In this document: positions 1 through 11,506 of the stretch, in pieces | Layout of the letters: each line of letters opens with the position of its first letter | Position numbering within the stretch: the first letter of the stretch is position 1 | Assembly: GCA_024195585.1 (NCBI GenBank) | Contig: SWBL01000045.1 | Location: 145,000 to 208,999, forward strand | Source of the DNA: Aureobasidium sp. EXF-3400 | Taxonomy: Eukaryota > Ascomycota > Dothideomycetes > Dothideales > Saccotheciaceae | DNA: 64,000 bases | Direction: 5' to 3' | Translations under genes and position numbers: made by a program | The notes under the pieces: model-generated | Told to the model about the DNA's origin: nothing | What the model saw: only the letters and a program-made list of their open reading frames with translations | The model's database searches: none

Positions 1-2332
1 TTAGGTGCACCACCCATGCGCTCAATGTTACTCATCATCTTGCTCTTAGACGCCATACCCGAAGGCCTCGGCATACCCCTCCCAATCCTACTCTGCACAG
101 GAGCAGAAGAAGCAGGTGCCTCCCTGAATGCGGGAATAGCCGCATGAGGCGGAGGAGCAGGACGACTGATACTGCGTCTAAAGTCCTCAATCACAGCCGC
201 AGTCTCGTCACTAGGAGCTGAAGACTGCAAAAGCAACATCTCATCAACAGCAGCAACAAGTTCGCCTTTTTCGATTCGCTCTTTTTCGAGTTCGTGCTGG
301 AGGGTAGCTTGTTCGGTGTGCAAGACATCGAGTTGGACGGACAGGTTTGCGAGTTCGGCGCGTTGTTCTTCGATGGTGGCATTTGCTTCTTCCATCACTC
401 TGCGGTCGTCGGCTGTAAACATCATACTCGACTCGATGTTGTTGTTTGCCGAAGCTTGCAGTTGTTCGTTCTGTTTAGTCAAGTCATCCAGACGAGATTG
501 CAGATCAGCGCATTTCTTTTCACTGCGTGCTTCGTAAGACTTTTTGAGCGTCGCGACTTTGGTTTCGTGCTTTTTCTTGTATACGGCGTGGAGTTCGCGA
601 GATACGGCTTCCACTTTTGCGTCAATTTGTTGTTGGACGAGGGATTGGATCTGGGCTTCGTCGATTGTGTTGCCCGAGCCGTCGTTTTTGGGAATAGCGG
701 CGCGAGCGGTTGCGAGTTGGGCTTCTAGGTCTAGGATCTTGGACTCTGCTTCGTCTGCGCGGGTTTGTTGCTTTTCGGTGGAGCGTTCGCTTTCCTCTGC
801 GCGACGGATTAAGGATTCTTTTTCTTCGTCGCTACGCATGACTTCTTGTCTGACGTTCTGGAGAAGGTGTTCGAATTCGACACCGCGCTGCTCCCATTGG
901 TTCTTCTCGTGCTCGATCTGCTCGCGCTGGCCCTTTTCTTCTCTGAGGTTCTCCAGAGCCTCACCGACACGTCTTTCAGCATCTCCTACAGCCTTCTTCA
1001 ATGAGTCGACTTCGGCTTCTCTGCCAGAGAGGGTGGCCTTGAGGGATGAGATCTGCGATTGGTACTGTGACTTCATTGATTCAAGCTCGCGAACAGTGAT
1101 GGTAGGGATAGAACGAGGAGTGGGTGCTGGAGGCAGTTCGAAGTCGAGCAGGTTGAGCAGACTGGTAGACTTTGCTGGAGTGCTCATCCTGGCGCCCTTG
1201 TTTGGCGAGCGTTGTTGGTTCAAGTATGATAGGAGGTTGGGTTCGGTAGCAGATTTTTGAGGAGAACGACGAGATGGAGTCTGTTGGACATCAGAACGGC
1301 CGGAAGCATGAGCAAAGCGTTCGATTTGCTGGGTGAAGTCGATGAGGTTGGTTGTGTTTGATTGGGCAGTACCGGGAGTTCTGGGTCTGCGAGGTGTGGG
1401 AGAGGGCGATCGTTCGTCGGAGCCGCGTCGTCTGGTGGGTCTGGGTGTGGCTTGTTCGCTTTGTGGTGTTCGTTGCTAACTTGTCGTCAGTCGAAGTCAA
1501 GATATTCGGGTTCATAGTAACTCACGATAGATTGCTTGAGAGGGCTTCTGCGATCGCCTAGCTTTGCAAACATGGTCATGTCTGGGACAGCGGAAAAAGT
1601 GCTGAAGCAAGTGTCGTCGACGCCGGTTTCGTCAACATCGTGGATCATGATGGAGTCGTCAATGGTTTCATCTGGGAGTTGGACAGAAGGCTCGCGAGCT
1701 CGAGGGAGAGGCGTCTCGTCAGCGAAGTCACGCTGCTTGAAGGGCGATTTGGCCTTGAAGGGAGAGTTGAAACGCAACGTCTTCCTGGTCGAAGGTGGTG
1801 GTTTGTCGACTGTGTCTTCTTCGAAAGTGCTGCTGCGTCGTTTCTTGACAGTCGACTTTGGCTTCAGCGGAGACATGGACTTCTTGGTGGCTTCTGGTGT
1901 GGCAGCCTTTTCCGGTGTCTTGTGCTTGATGTCGTCCTCGGGAAGGTCGTCTACGTCGGCGACAGTGTTTTCCTTCTCGCCGATGGAGGACATGGAAAAG
2001 GTGGAAGCCTTTTTGTCGTCGGTCTCGAAGAATTGAGTCTCGTTATGATCCGATGGGTCTTCGAAGATGGCGTCAACTTCGGGGTCGATGGGAAGCTGGT
2101 CGGGGTTGTTTGTGGCAAAACGAGTGTCGGCTTCTGCGACGAAAGGCGAGCTTCCAGTGTCTTCATCGTCCCAGTTGATGATGGACTCTTCGTGTGTTTG
2201 TTTGGTTGGTGTTGATGTTCTGCAAGGAGTGGCAGAAGTGCTGTGGGTAGCCATCTTGTCTCCACGCACCACAGTCGCTGGCGTGCGAGAGTTGAGCTGC
2301 TGTGAGTTCAGCGGTGACAAAGGACTCGTCAT
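1..2332 (-). CDS. Spindle pole body-associated coiled-coil protein, Cut12/SnaD-like (3' end off the window)
   Basis: Proposed exons are 2332-1526 and 1475-<1 on the minus strand, with a 50-nt intron (1476-1525; donor GTGAGT, acceptor TTAG, CTGAC branch). The frame is still open at base 1, so the C-terminus is missing; at least 760 residues are present. The start ATG at 2332 has a good context (CACAATGAC). The N-terminal 270 residues are acidic and Ser/Pro-rich, with a TCFSTFSAVPDMTMFAKLG stretch. Right after the intron come TPRRPRTPGTA and TTNLIDFTQQIERFA, then a long heptad-rich coiled coil (about residues 370-680) and a basic low-complexity tail. This layout and these motifs are what I recall for fungal Cut12/SnaD spindle-pole proteins, which anchor mitotic regulators at the spindle pole body. 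The family assignment comes from memory of motifs, not a search. Confidence 0.7.
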
Positions 2333-2991
2333 TGTGATTGTCTGTCGAGTTGGACTGTGGCTCTGTCAAAATTGAATGCGACAGAAAGATCTTGTGTGTT
2401 TACACAACACGCACGGACCCTCTTCCCCACAGCTACCCGCATGGTCAATCATCATCATCCTTCATGAGCATCCTTACTGTATACACGGGTAAACACGCTT
2501 TGCCACAGTCTCTTCGAAGCTATCATCCAAGTAGGATCTTTGTCTTGGTCTCACGAGCTGCTTCTTCCTCTCTCATGATGAGCGCAAGCAGCTACGTCGC
2601 TTGGTCCCGGCACTCCCAGATAAGTGCACCCGCTTGCGTCGCGCTGAACCAAAGACTATTCAGTCCGTAACCCTCGTCACGCATTTGTCTGCCTTTCGAA
2701 GTACGCGTACCACCCAGATGATTTTATGGTCGTTTTGGCAGCTCTTTCCTCTTCTTCCGATGGCTTTTCCGGCTCTGAAGCTTTTCCGAGCCTGAAGATC
2801 CGGCAAGCTCAAGGTGTGGGGATGGCGGGGCTTGGAGGGGACACAGATAGGTAATCATCTTTGTTCCATCCTCCTGTTTTCTTACTCTCGTCTCCTCCTC
2901 TTCTCTGACTCTCCTCACCTCCTCTTCTCTTCTCGTCTTCTTACTACTACCTCCTCTCTTGTGTCTCATACCATCTAATCAGATAGCAATC
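2333..2991. other. Divergent intergenic region (about 0.66 kb)
   Basis: This spacer separates two divergent genes and must hold both 5' regions. A pyrimidine-rich CT tract at about 2870-2955 lies just upstream of the dioxygenase ATG, which is common for fungal leaders. No convincing gene is seen. Confidence 0.6.
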
Positions 2992-4033
2992 ATGGACCCG
3001 TCAGAAGTCAACATCCCTCCACTTAAAGACCTCACGATCGACAACATTACCGAGAATGTACACATGATCAATTCACAATGCGATGACCCGAGAATGAAGT
3101 ACCTACTCGAGCGACTCGTCTCCCACGTTCACGACTTTGCTCGCGAAACTCGACTCAGCACAGACGAATGGATGGCAGCTATCCAATTCTTGACAAAGGT
3201 TGGCCAGATCAGTAGCGACGTACGCCAGGAATTCATCTTGCTCTCCGATATCATTGGTCTCTCTCTTCTCGTCGACAGTATCGACCATCCCAAGCCTGCT
3301 TCTAGTACAGAAGGCACTGTCCTCGGTCCTTTCCACACACACGAAGCCCAACTCGAAGGCAATGGTGGCAGCATTTCACACGACCCCGAAGGCGAGCCCT
3401 GCTTAGTGCTATGTACGGTCAAAGACACTGCAGGTAAGCCAATCGACAATGTCAAGATCGATATCTGGGAGACGGACAGCAAGGGCTTCTACGATGTCCA
3501 ATATGCAGAAAGAGACGGTCCCGATGGCAGAGCTGTCATGAAGAGTGACAACGACGGTATCTTTTGGTTCAAGGCTATCGTGCCAGTACCATATCCCATC
3601 CCTCACGATGGACCGGTCGGTCAACTCCTCAAGAAGCTCAAGCGTCACCCATACCGTCCTAGCCACATGCATTTCATGTTTGAGAAGTCCGGATACGACA
3701 ACCTGATCACGTATGTCATCTCGATCCTCTTGCGAGAGATCTGTCGACTAATCATATCACAGTGCTCTATATCTACGCGGCGACCCATACGAGACTTCGG
3801 ACGCCGTCTTTGGTGTCAAGGAATCCTTGCTCATCGATCTGGGCACCGTATCCGCCGAACAAGCAAAAGAATATGGTGTAAAAGAAGGCGGCAAGCTTAT
3901 CACATACAATTTCGTCCTTGTGACCGATGACGAGTCGCGCAAGTTGCGTGAAGAAAAGGCCATGGAGGCCATGAAAAAGCTTGGAAGGAAAATGAAGTTG
4001 TACCAGGGTCTGCCTGTGCCCGACGTCGATTAG
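2992..4033 (+). CDS. Intradiol ring-cleavage dioxygenase (hydroxyquinol/catechol 1,2-dioxygenase type)
   Basis: Exons are 2992-3710 and 3763-4033, with a 52-nt intron; the product is 329 aa. The start is the ATG at 2992 (MDPSEVNIPP) rather than an upstream non-ATG extension. An N-terminal helical dimerisation domain (about residues 20-110) precedes the beta-sandwich catalytic domain. The expected non-haem Fe(III) ligands are visible: Tyr167 (GFYDVQY), Tyr201 (VPYPIPHDGP), and His225 and His227 in RPSHMHF. The motif LGPFHTHEA is typical of catechol and hydroxyquinol dioxygenases. These cytosolic enzymes open catechol-type rings to muconate or maleylacetate in the 3-oxoadipate route. The exact substrate cannot be read from sequence. 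No other ring-degradation gene lies nearby, so it is not part of a visible catabolic cluster. Confidence 0.9.
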
Positions 4034-4440
4034 ACGGGAAAATATCAAGCATCATACATTTGGTCTCCGAGTTCCTCATCTAGGCAGATTGTTCCCAAGT
4101 CTGTATTCTCACTCTCTCCACATCACCGTCTCGCTTCTTTTGTTCAAAGAGCTTACTTCGAATGTCGAGGCTGGTTTCTGCTTTTACTTTCCACAACATA
4201 GCATAACAGCGGATCTCTTCTACTTTTGTCGACGTGTGGCCCTGATTTTAGGAGCATGAATACCCTCCACCGGTAGCGTGGCATTTAATGTTCATCTCTT
4301 CAGCTCGTAGACTCATTCAATGTCCTGCCGGTCCCGCGTCATTCTCGCCCTCAGGCTAAGCAACTTTGACTGAGCTGCGATATGTGGTATATATCAATCT
4401 CGTACTGGACCGATATCCTGAGCTACCAGCTCGAGAATGC

Positions 4441-6870
4441 GGGTCATCGGTCAGTGATACACCCCTATATGGTGTATCTCCAACATCCTTGGTTTGATCT
4501 ACCTCAGCCAATGTTCATGACCAAAGCATGATGGGTATAACCTTGCCATCGCGAAGAACATTGACCTGATGGGTTTAGATCGCCCTTCGTATACCAGAAC
4601 GATAGGCCAGCTAGGTCCTGACGGCGGTAGCATCAGTTGACCAACCAACAGCTGATTACATGACCAGGATGATTTCTGGTTTGTAGCGAGTGATGGCTTC
4701 AGCGATGCCCGATGATCATTTATAGTAGTCTCTGATACTGCACAAGACGCATCGACCTTGCGTCTAGACTTACATTTGGTCGGTGAGAGACTATATCAGG
4801 AAAGAGACATCAAGCCACATACCCAAACTGTCGTAAAGCCGTTGTTCAAAGACTTCCCTTACCTATTTAAGAACAGATTCTGTCCTTCTTCCAGCTTCCA
4901 TAACGCAACAACTCAGGCAGGCAATTTTGCTTTGGGGACCTTTGGACTTGGTTGAAGCACGGTTGTCTTGCGCTAGCAGTGAGATACTGCATCATCGCTG
5001 TGATGGTGAGTAACCCAGGTAGGTCATCAGGTCAATGGTACCCGCTGTAAATCTCAGATCCCCCATCGTCTTACTTTGTCTTACTCCAATCACATTCCGC
5101 TTTGTTATATGCTGAGAGAGATCTTGTCACTAAGTAGATCATCGGCCTGATGACTTCTGCTGCTCTTCCTCAAAACTGTATCCAAGGATAGTCATCGGGC
5201 ACTGCCGGTGGGATTCTGGCAGTTTCGGCCAAATCTCCTGGAGTTGGTGTACGGACGTGATGAGGATGAGAACACAATACGACAGCTTTGTCAAAAAAAC
5301 AAGAGGTACTAAGGACTATCACTATCAGAGCGAGTGTGACCGGTATAAAGAAAGTTGAGAAATAGTGTTGGGAGATAAGACTACATGAAAGTATAGTACT
5401 GAGAGGTGTGTCAAATTGTCGTGTTCGTTTGATGGGAACGTTGACTAGATTGTATGGAAGCAGACGAACTTCGTGTTCTGGGTTTCTGATGCCGACCAAT
5501 AGATTCGTAATGACTTTTGACTACGAAAATCAACCATTCTCACCAAACTAAGTAAAGTCTATTGACACGTTATGAGAAACTTCCCTTTCTTACTCTTTGA
5601 TCTTAGCCACCAAATAGTGTATCAATTGGTACAAGACGTATGCAGTAGGATTCAAACGGTGATTCTTAACACAAAACACCGTTTCTTATCTTCCTGTTCT
5701 ATCCGCCAAGTTCAATCTGTTTTCATTCGTGGTATACCAGGAGTCATCTTCTCCAGCCAGAAACGACATTCTACGATCCGCAGTCTGTCAACGAGATGTG
5801 GCCAATATGCCAACGATAACGTATGGTAGGACGACGATAACGAACACTAGGTCATCAGGTCAGTGATTCTCATCCATATCGTGAATCTCAGAGGATCTTG
5901 CTTTGATTTGCTCCAACTTACTAGTATGTTGACCCTTGATGAGGAGAGTCTCGCGACTGAAAGGGGTATTGACCTGATAGTCTCTGCTGCTCTTGATTGA
6001 CACGATTGTCAGGAACGTTACACCATGGTTTTCTTGGTCTCCTGCGTCGTAGCCTCCATCGAGCAAGTTCCTCTGGAGCATTTTGATCCTGACTCCATTG
6101 CCAGGGCCATTATGGGTATGTAGGTGGTTTTGTTTGACGATGAAGATGACGAAAAGCAACTACAGACTGACTACGATGAAAGCAAAGCTATCATCGTAGA
6201 GCAAGTGGTGAGACAGGTAGTCATACCAGAAGCTCTTGAAGCGGAAAGTGATAAGCGTATCTGATCGTTCAACTGACCAAAAGGTTACAAGCAACATACC
6301 TCGAGTAGTGTTGGTCATACATCTGCCCTGCCTTAGCCTACGTGTATAAATCTTAGCCTTCCCTGACCTTATACAATAAACCAGGACATGAAGCTATCTT
6401 ACAGATCTGCGGCCACGGTCGCAAAACAATGATTTTACCTTCGTGCCTATTCCGCGCTCGTTAAGTTTTTCTGTTGTTACGCTACTTGGACTCCGACATA
6501 GGTAGGTCAGCAGGTCAGTGATATCGCTCTCTCTTCCCACGTCTCAATATCTCATCCACGCCCAATAATCACTAACATCTTCAACATTCTTCTGGAGGAG
6601 AACCCATGACTGGGAGGAACATCGACCTAATGGCTCTCTATTGCTCGATATTCCCCCTGTAAATCATATTCAGAAACACGTGGGATTGACATAGCTCGGC
6701 CGCATCATCGGCAGTAGCTTGTGCATCTCTCCGTTCGATGTAGAGAACACAGGTCAAGGATGTCCAACGTATTTGTCGAGATACAAGAGCTCTTAAAGAC
6801 TATCACAATCAGGATGAGACACGATATCCTGGATAACATCGGGTGTAGTGTTGGGAGGAGCGTACGGATA
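4441..6870. repeat. Degenerate tandem repeat, about four copies of 0.6-0.8 kb
   Basis: The head motif GGTCATCAGGTCAGTGAT recurs with changes at 4441, 5021, 5850 and 6503. A second motif (ATTGACCTGATGGCT-like, often followed by CTGCTGCTCTT) recurs in the same order about 115-130 bp later, at 4558, 5142, 5968 and 6618. A third motif (GACTATCACTATCAG / GACTATCACAATCAG, followed by AGTGTTGGGAG) is shared by the units at 5314-5374 and 6798-6858. The conserved order and spacing show one ancestral unit. Copies have diverged heavily and carry no open frame. A weaker possible fifth head is at 7117. Origin (old tandem duplication or dead transposon) is unknown. Confidence 0.65.
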
Positions 6871-7770
6871 TGCAGGGCTAAGAGTGTGTGATGCTAAGAG
6901 GAAGGAATACTAATCACTTGTTACGATGATCGACTTGCTTATCTATCAACTCAAACACAATTGAGAAGTAGATAACGCTTGCTACTGCCACCGATTGCCT
7001 GACCGACAAAGCCGAGAAGATACAGACTGAGGTGATCTAGAAGAGTGGAGAATATTATGACAGCTAAAGACAGCAAAAGCTGTTGTGTCGTTTGGGCGTC
7101 ACATAAGTGTCCCAGACATAGGTACGTTAGGAAGAGAATCAGACCAGTGACTTCCAATAGCAAAGATCACGATCTAAAGATTGCATTGTTGATATCTCTG
7201 ATGAAGATGCTCAGGAGAGATTACAGAGAAAGGTCTATGGTTCGCTGACCTAATCAACTCATTGAGCCTTAATACACACCATGAATCCAATCGACACACA
7301 CTGGAGTATTACTATGAACGTTGGGCTGTTGCGATGAAGAACGATACTGCGAAAGGGTAGGGAGCGAACTCGGCCTCTGAAACAGATGTCGCTCCCGCAG
7401 ACCAGTAATCACACAACATCTTGCACCAGTTTATCGAGTAGATTAGACGACATCAAGAACTCTTGAGGGTGAAGATTCTGGTTGAGGTTCGATCTTCTAA
7501 TTTGTAATCAAGGGGTATACATTCATGCTTCATGATTCTGTATGTTGATAGTAAGCCTAATCCATGTTTTATAGCCAAATGTGAAGAAACCGAATCTCAG
7601 TTGGTGATCTCCAAACATTGGAAGAAGATGCTGTCGTACTTGCTTTAATAGACACCGCCTTGCTAGCATCCATTATATATCACATACATACAAACATCAC
7701 AACTCTTTGCACGAAAAAGAGAACTCAAAGCGAACAATCTCAATTGCGTATCGCAAGCGCAAGTTGTCTG

Positions 7771-7895
7771 AAATCTCCCTATCTACTCATCCACCTCCAT
7801 GCTTTTAACTTCAGTGGACCCCTGTGCTTCACGCACCACAAGGCCGGGGATACCTGGATCCCCTGCGTGATGCTCTGTTTACTTTGATGTTCTTA
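7771..7895 (-). repeat. Dispersed element, copy 1 (inverted relative to copies 2 and 3)
   Basis: Read on the minus strand, this matches the elements at about 26481-26606 and 26831-26950. The shared parts, in order, are CATCACGCAGGGG, a GTATCCCCGG block, CTTGTGGTGCGTGAAGCAC, a CCACTGA block and GATGAGTAGATAGG. The GGTGC-GTGAA-GCACC hairpin of the other copies is partly lost here. Confidence 0.65.
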
Positions 7896-8370
7896 CGGTA
7901 TCAAGTGAAGTCGAAGACGATGTTTCGGTCGATGTATGAGTTTACGATAGTGTAGCTCGCAGGGTGGTGTTGAACGAGGTTGATGAGAATTTTGAAGAGA
8001 TGCACAATGAAGAACTGTAACGGCTGTGATTGAGAACACTATAAAGGGGCAGGAACGGAACGAAACAAGGATCTGGAAATTTGGGCCAAGCGCAGAGGTA
8101 AAAGAGCAAAAAAGCAAGCAAAAAGAGCATGTGTCTCAACGCACGAGAAGTTTATCAATCTTGAGTTTGTGAATCCCTATGGGATCCGGAACATGACCTT
8201 TCGAGGATGCCATGGTTGAGCAAGAGGTAATACGTGAGCGTTGTGTTGCCGGTTTCCTCGGGTGTGCCATGAGTCCTCTATCTAGAGTTGATGCAGAACT
8301 GTGAGTACCATATGATCTACAATAAAATGCTCTGATGGCAGCGTTGTGATGACCTGAGTGTTGTGCTGAG

Positions 8371-9663
8371 CTATCGCTCGACAATCTCGCCCTCTTCAGA
8401 TCCAACATAGCTCTGTGTACGAACGTGACGAGCAGTACGGATCTTATTGATACTCAAGGGAGATGCGGACTCACACTCCTTCTTGCGGAGATACTCGGTA
8501 TAGGAAGGTCCTTTGACGACCGGAGTATTATACTCCTGGGAACTGTGGGAACTGGAGTTGATGCCTTTGAGTTCGACACAGGGGGCAGCATCGTATTTCT
8601 GCTCAGCGATCTTTGCTTGAGCCTGACGTAGCTCGGTCTTGCGAGGAGTCTCTTGAGAGAGTGTGTCAGGGACCCAGCGATCACGGCGGCCGATATAGTT
8701 GATCGGCGATGGGGTAGTAAGGGGATATTGGAAAGAACGGTGATTCATTTTGTGGATGGTGCTGAAGTCGGGACGCACACACCTGGTGGGGGGTCGGTAT
8801 GTATCGTGAGCTCTGAACTTGACTCTCTTGCGTGGTGCAGTGCGCCAATCGTTGCCAGAGGCGAGGGTCTTACGCTTGAGAGGTGCAGGGCGAAACGGAG
8901 CCTGGGTAGGCTTGTTGGAGGAACGCTGTTCAAGTGCGTGGTTGCTACGAACCTGGTCGGCGGCGGGCCTGACAATCAACACGTTAGATGACGATGTGTT
9001 GGTGAATGAAGAGCGAGTGCTGTTATCCGCAATGGCACGAGGGAGATGTCCTGGGGTGACTATTGCCATAAGATGGCGAGCTACAGTCATCTCTGCCCAC
9101 TTTCTCAGCTCAGGGGCGGTCTGACCCCTGAAGGCAAGCACATTGTTGCTGAGCTGGTTGGAGATAGCCTGGGCATGGGAGATGATGAGAGCATACTGGC
9201 CCTGCTGTCTATATCTTCCATTCTGCTCTTCCGACCATGAGCGCCATTGCACGGTGTAGATGTCATGCACAATAGTCGCCAGAATCATCATGGCATCAGG
9301 AGCATCGCGACCAAGAAGCTCATATGCGGCATCTTTAGTCAAGAGATCTCTGATGACATATACATCATCGAGCTCCAACATCAGGAGTTCGTAAAGGGCA
9401 GTGCCCTGAGCAAGAGCGCTGTCTAGACCTTTTCCTGATACCTTCCAATGGAGGCGCAAGACATTCATGAAGAGGTTGTTGGCTTTCTCGTCGGCGAATA
9501 CACTTTCTCCGCGGCATTGGAGGTAGTTCAGATGTGCGCAGGTGAATTTGGGCGCCTTTTGGAGGACACTCTTGGGCATGGTAAGGTCGAAGCGCTCTTG
9601 TCTTGGAATGTAGGCGCTCGGGGTCTTCGAGGAGGCATGGGACTCGATGTTGAGAGTCGTCAT
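8371..9663 (-). CDS. Hypothetical protein (430 aa), no recognised domain
   Basis: This is a single open frame with start ATG at 9663 (MTTLNIESHASS) in a CCACC-ATG context. The frame stays open upstream to a GTG at 9882 but has no earlier ATG, so that extension is probably 5' UTR. The N-terminal half (about residues 25-200) is helical and ordered-looking (LFMNVLRLHWKVSGKG, ALYELLMLELDDVYVIRDLL, repeated hydrophobic spacing). The C-terminal half is basic, Pro/Ser/Arg-rich and probably disordered, with a TAPRKRVKF patch that could be a nuclear localisation signal. The end is acidic (EEGEIVER). I do not recognise the family. It stands alone between two gene-poor stretches. Confidence 0.65.
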   Translation of the reverse strand: MTTLNIESHASSKTPSAYIPRQERFDLTMPKSVLQKAPKFTCAHLNYLQCRGESVFADEKANNLFMNVLRLHWKVSGKGLDSALAQGTALYELLMLELDDVYVIRDLLTKDAAYELLGRDAPDAMMILATIVHDIYTVQWRSWSEEQNGRYRQQGQYALIISHAQAISNQLSNNVLAFRGQTAPELRKWAEMTVARHLMAIVTPGHLPRAIADNSTRSSFTNTSSSNVLIVRPAADQVRSNHALEQRSSNKPTQAPFRPAPLKRKTLASGNDWRTAPRKRVKFRAHDTYRPPTRCVRPDFSTIHKMNHRSFQYPLTTPSPINYIGRRDRWVPDTLSQETPRKTELRQAQAKIAEQKYDAAPCVELKGINSSSHSSQEYNTPVVKGPSYTEYLRKKECESASPLSINKIRTARHVRTQSYVGSEEGEIVER

Positions 9664-10947
9664 GGTGGATATGTTCCCCAGAGTTGGTATGCTTGTTGAT
9701 AGTGATCGATGGACGGTATGGCTGATGTCAAATGGTAATTTTGGTTGATAACGGATAATGGTGGTGGTGAGTTTTGCGAGCAGATGAGAGAAGATTCGAA
9801 GAGCAAAGACGAGTGCATATACAATAGAAGTAGAAAACGGAAACTTGGATGAGTGATAGTCGAGCTCGGGACCTACTTTCACTCTCTGCCAGAAATTTCG
9901 AGCAGCCGACCGTATGCAGCTACCCGATGCTTCGTTTGGGTATCCTTCATCTCAACCACAGACATCTTCTTTGGCCTTCTTTCGCTTTGTTTGTCCAACA
10001 CATATTCGCATCTCAGTACTATACTAATACTACTGGACGTGAGACACAAATGGCTCCTTGTACCTGCTGTCTGTCAATCAATTTGATATATGACCTACTT
10101 GTCCAACCGCCAACAGATATCGTTCCCCAATTCCTCATCTATTGCTCTGGAATCTTCCCAATCGTACTCGTGAGATCAGAACTCTTACTCATGTTCGAGG
10201 TGATAGTGATAAACAGTCTGTGTTGTTTCGAAGCATGAGAAGTATATGGGAAGTACGGTTAAGGCCAAATATGTTGTTGATCTGAGGAGGTAGATAGAAA
10301 CGGCAGAACTGGTTTTCAGCCTTCTGGTCAGTACCTGGGAGGGAGTTGGCAAGTCGCAACAGGAAAGCCATGATCAAGAAGACCGCCAGCAATTTCGTGA
10401 GGAGTCCAAATGGAGATGGCCTTGGAGGACTGAAAGCCAAAGAACGTTTTTCGCCATCTCACGACAGGAAACTACCAGCAGTACTCTAGTAGTAAATCGT
10501 GTCGCAAAGGATCAACACCAGGAAGATGCGTCCACTTGGTCGTTCTCAGGTGGAAGCTACAAGCGTCGCCGTGAAGAGGCCGCAGATAGTCCACATTTCG
10601 AGCTCTGAATCGCCATACAAACAATATATGACACAATCATCGTGATCCAATAATTTCATCGAACTCAAGACACGATCGTAGAAGAGATCAGAACATCAGT
10701 GAAAGAGTGGTAAGAAGAATGGTCCCTGAGGTGTGGGGAAAATGTCATGGCATCACGATCCTACAAAATGTACAAAGAGTCGCGTCATTGTCAACGTCAC
10801 TGAGCATACGGAGCTCTAGCTATGTAAATAGAGCTTGCTCGACGCAGGAACACTTTCTTCTCTTCATCAATCTTTCTTGCAACCAAAGTCACACGACAAT
10901 CTTCAATCCACACCAAATCAAACCAATTCACCTTCACATCAACTAAA
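9664..10947. other. Intergenic region (1.28 kb)
   Basis: This holds the 5' region of the minus-strand gene ending at 8371 and of the plus-strand gene starting at 10948. Open frames up to about 130 codons occur but show no domain, and I see no defined RNA gene or repeat. Confidence 0.5.
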
Positions 10948-11506
10948 ATGGCTGCCCGCAACCCTGACGCCTCCGCCAACTCGGCACCCGATGGCTTCCA
11001 CGCCTCTGCTCCCAGAGATGAGCCCCTCACCACCTCTGGCCACCAGCCTGGAAAGCTCGTCGGTAACGACGCTCTTCCTGAGTTCCACGCCCAGACTCTA
11101 CCTGCTGGCACTGCTCCTCCAGAGAGGTAAGTCATTTTCAATCGATCATCTTTTACATCCCATACTGACCTATTTCAGCACCTTCAAGCCCAACAACGAT
11201 GCCGATGCTACCAGCACCCTCTCTGCTCAAGACACCATCGGCGGTGCCTCCTCTAAGGACGTCCACCAAGGTCTCGGCCAGCCCATCCAAGGCCAGTCCT
11301 CTGCTGAGCTGCACCACGACGGTCAATCGCACCGCAAGAACCCCGGTCAGGGCGGTGTTGAGGGTCTGAAGACTGCCGTTCAGAGCAAGACCGTCGACGC
11401 TCGTCTTCCTGAGAACGCCGCCCAGCGCAACCTTGAGAGCGACGTTATCGGCGGCACCCGCAGCAACATTCCCTCTGCTGAGGAGAGAGTTCCCGACTCT
11501 GCTTAA
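10948..11506 (+). CDS. Small hydrophilic, probably disordered protein (168 aa)
   Basis: Exons are 10948-11126 and 11179-11506, with a 52-nt intron (GTAAGT donor, CTGAC branch, TTTCAG acceptor) that splits the Ser codon of PPEST. The start context is ACTAAAATGGC. The protein is rich in Gly, Ala, Ser, Asn, Gln and Asp and has no hydrophobic core, signal peptide or membrane span. Segments such as APRDEPLTTSGHQPGKLVGN, SSAELHHDGQSHRKNPGQGG and EGLKTAVQSKTVDARLPEN have the look of fungal stress or conidiation-associated hydrophilic proteins. I cannot name the family, and function is unknown. Confidence 0.8.

Larger units (their letters stand above)
4034..8370. other. Gene-poor region (4.3 kb) with decayed repeats
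   Basis: I see no supportable gene. All open frames are short, mostly without good start contexts, and lack recognisable domains. The stretch is relatively AT-rich and carries degenerate copies of a 0.6-0.8 kb repeat (4441-6870) and one minus-oriented copy of a small dispersed element (7771-7895); both are listed separately. Confidence 0.6.

Noticed and set aside
544..1260. 238-codon plus-strand frame opposite the spindle-pole gene
   Set aside because: It is antisense to a coiled-coil coding exon with conserved motifs; its Ser/Arg-rich text is the usual shadow of Glu/Ala/Leu-rich coding sequence.
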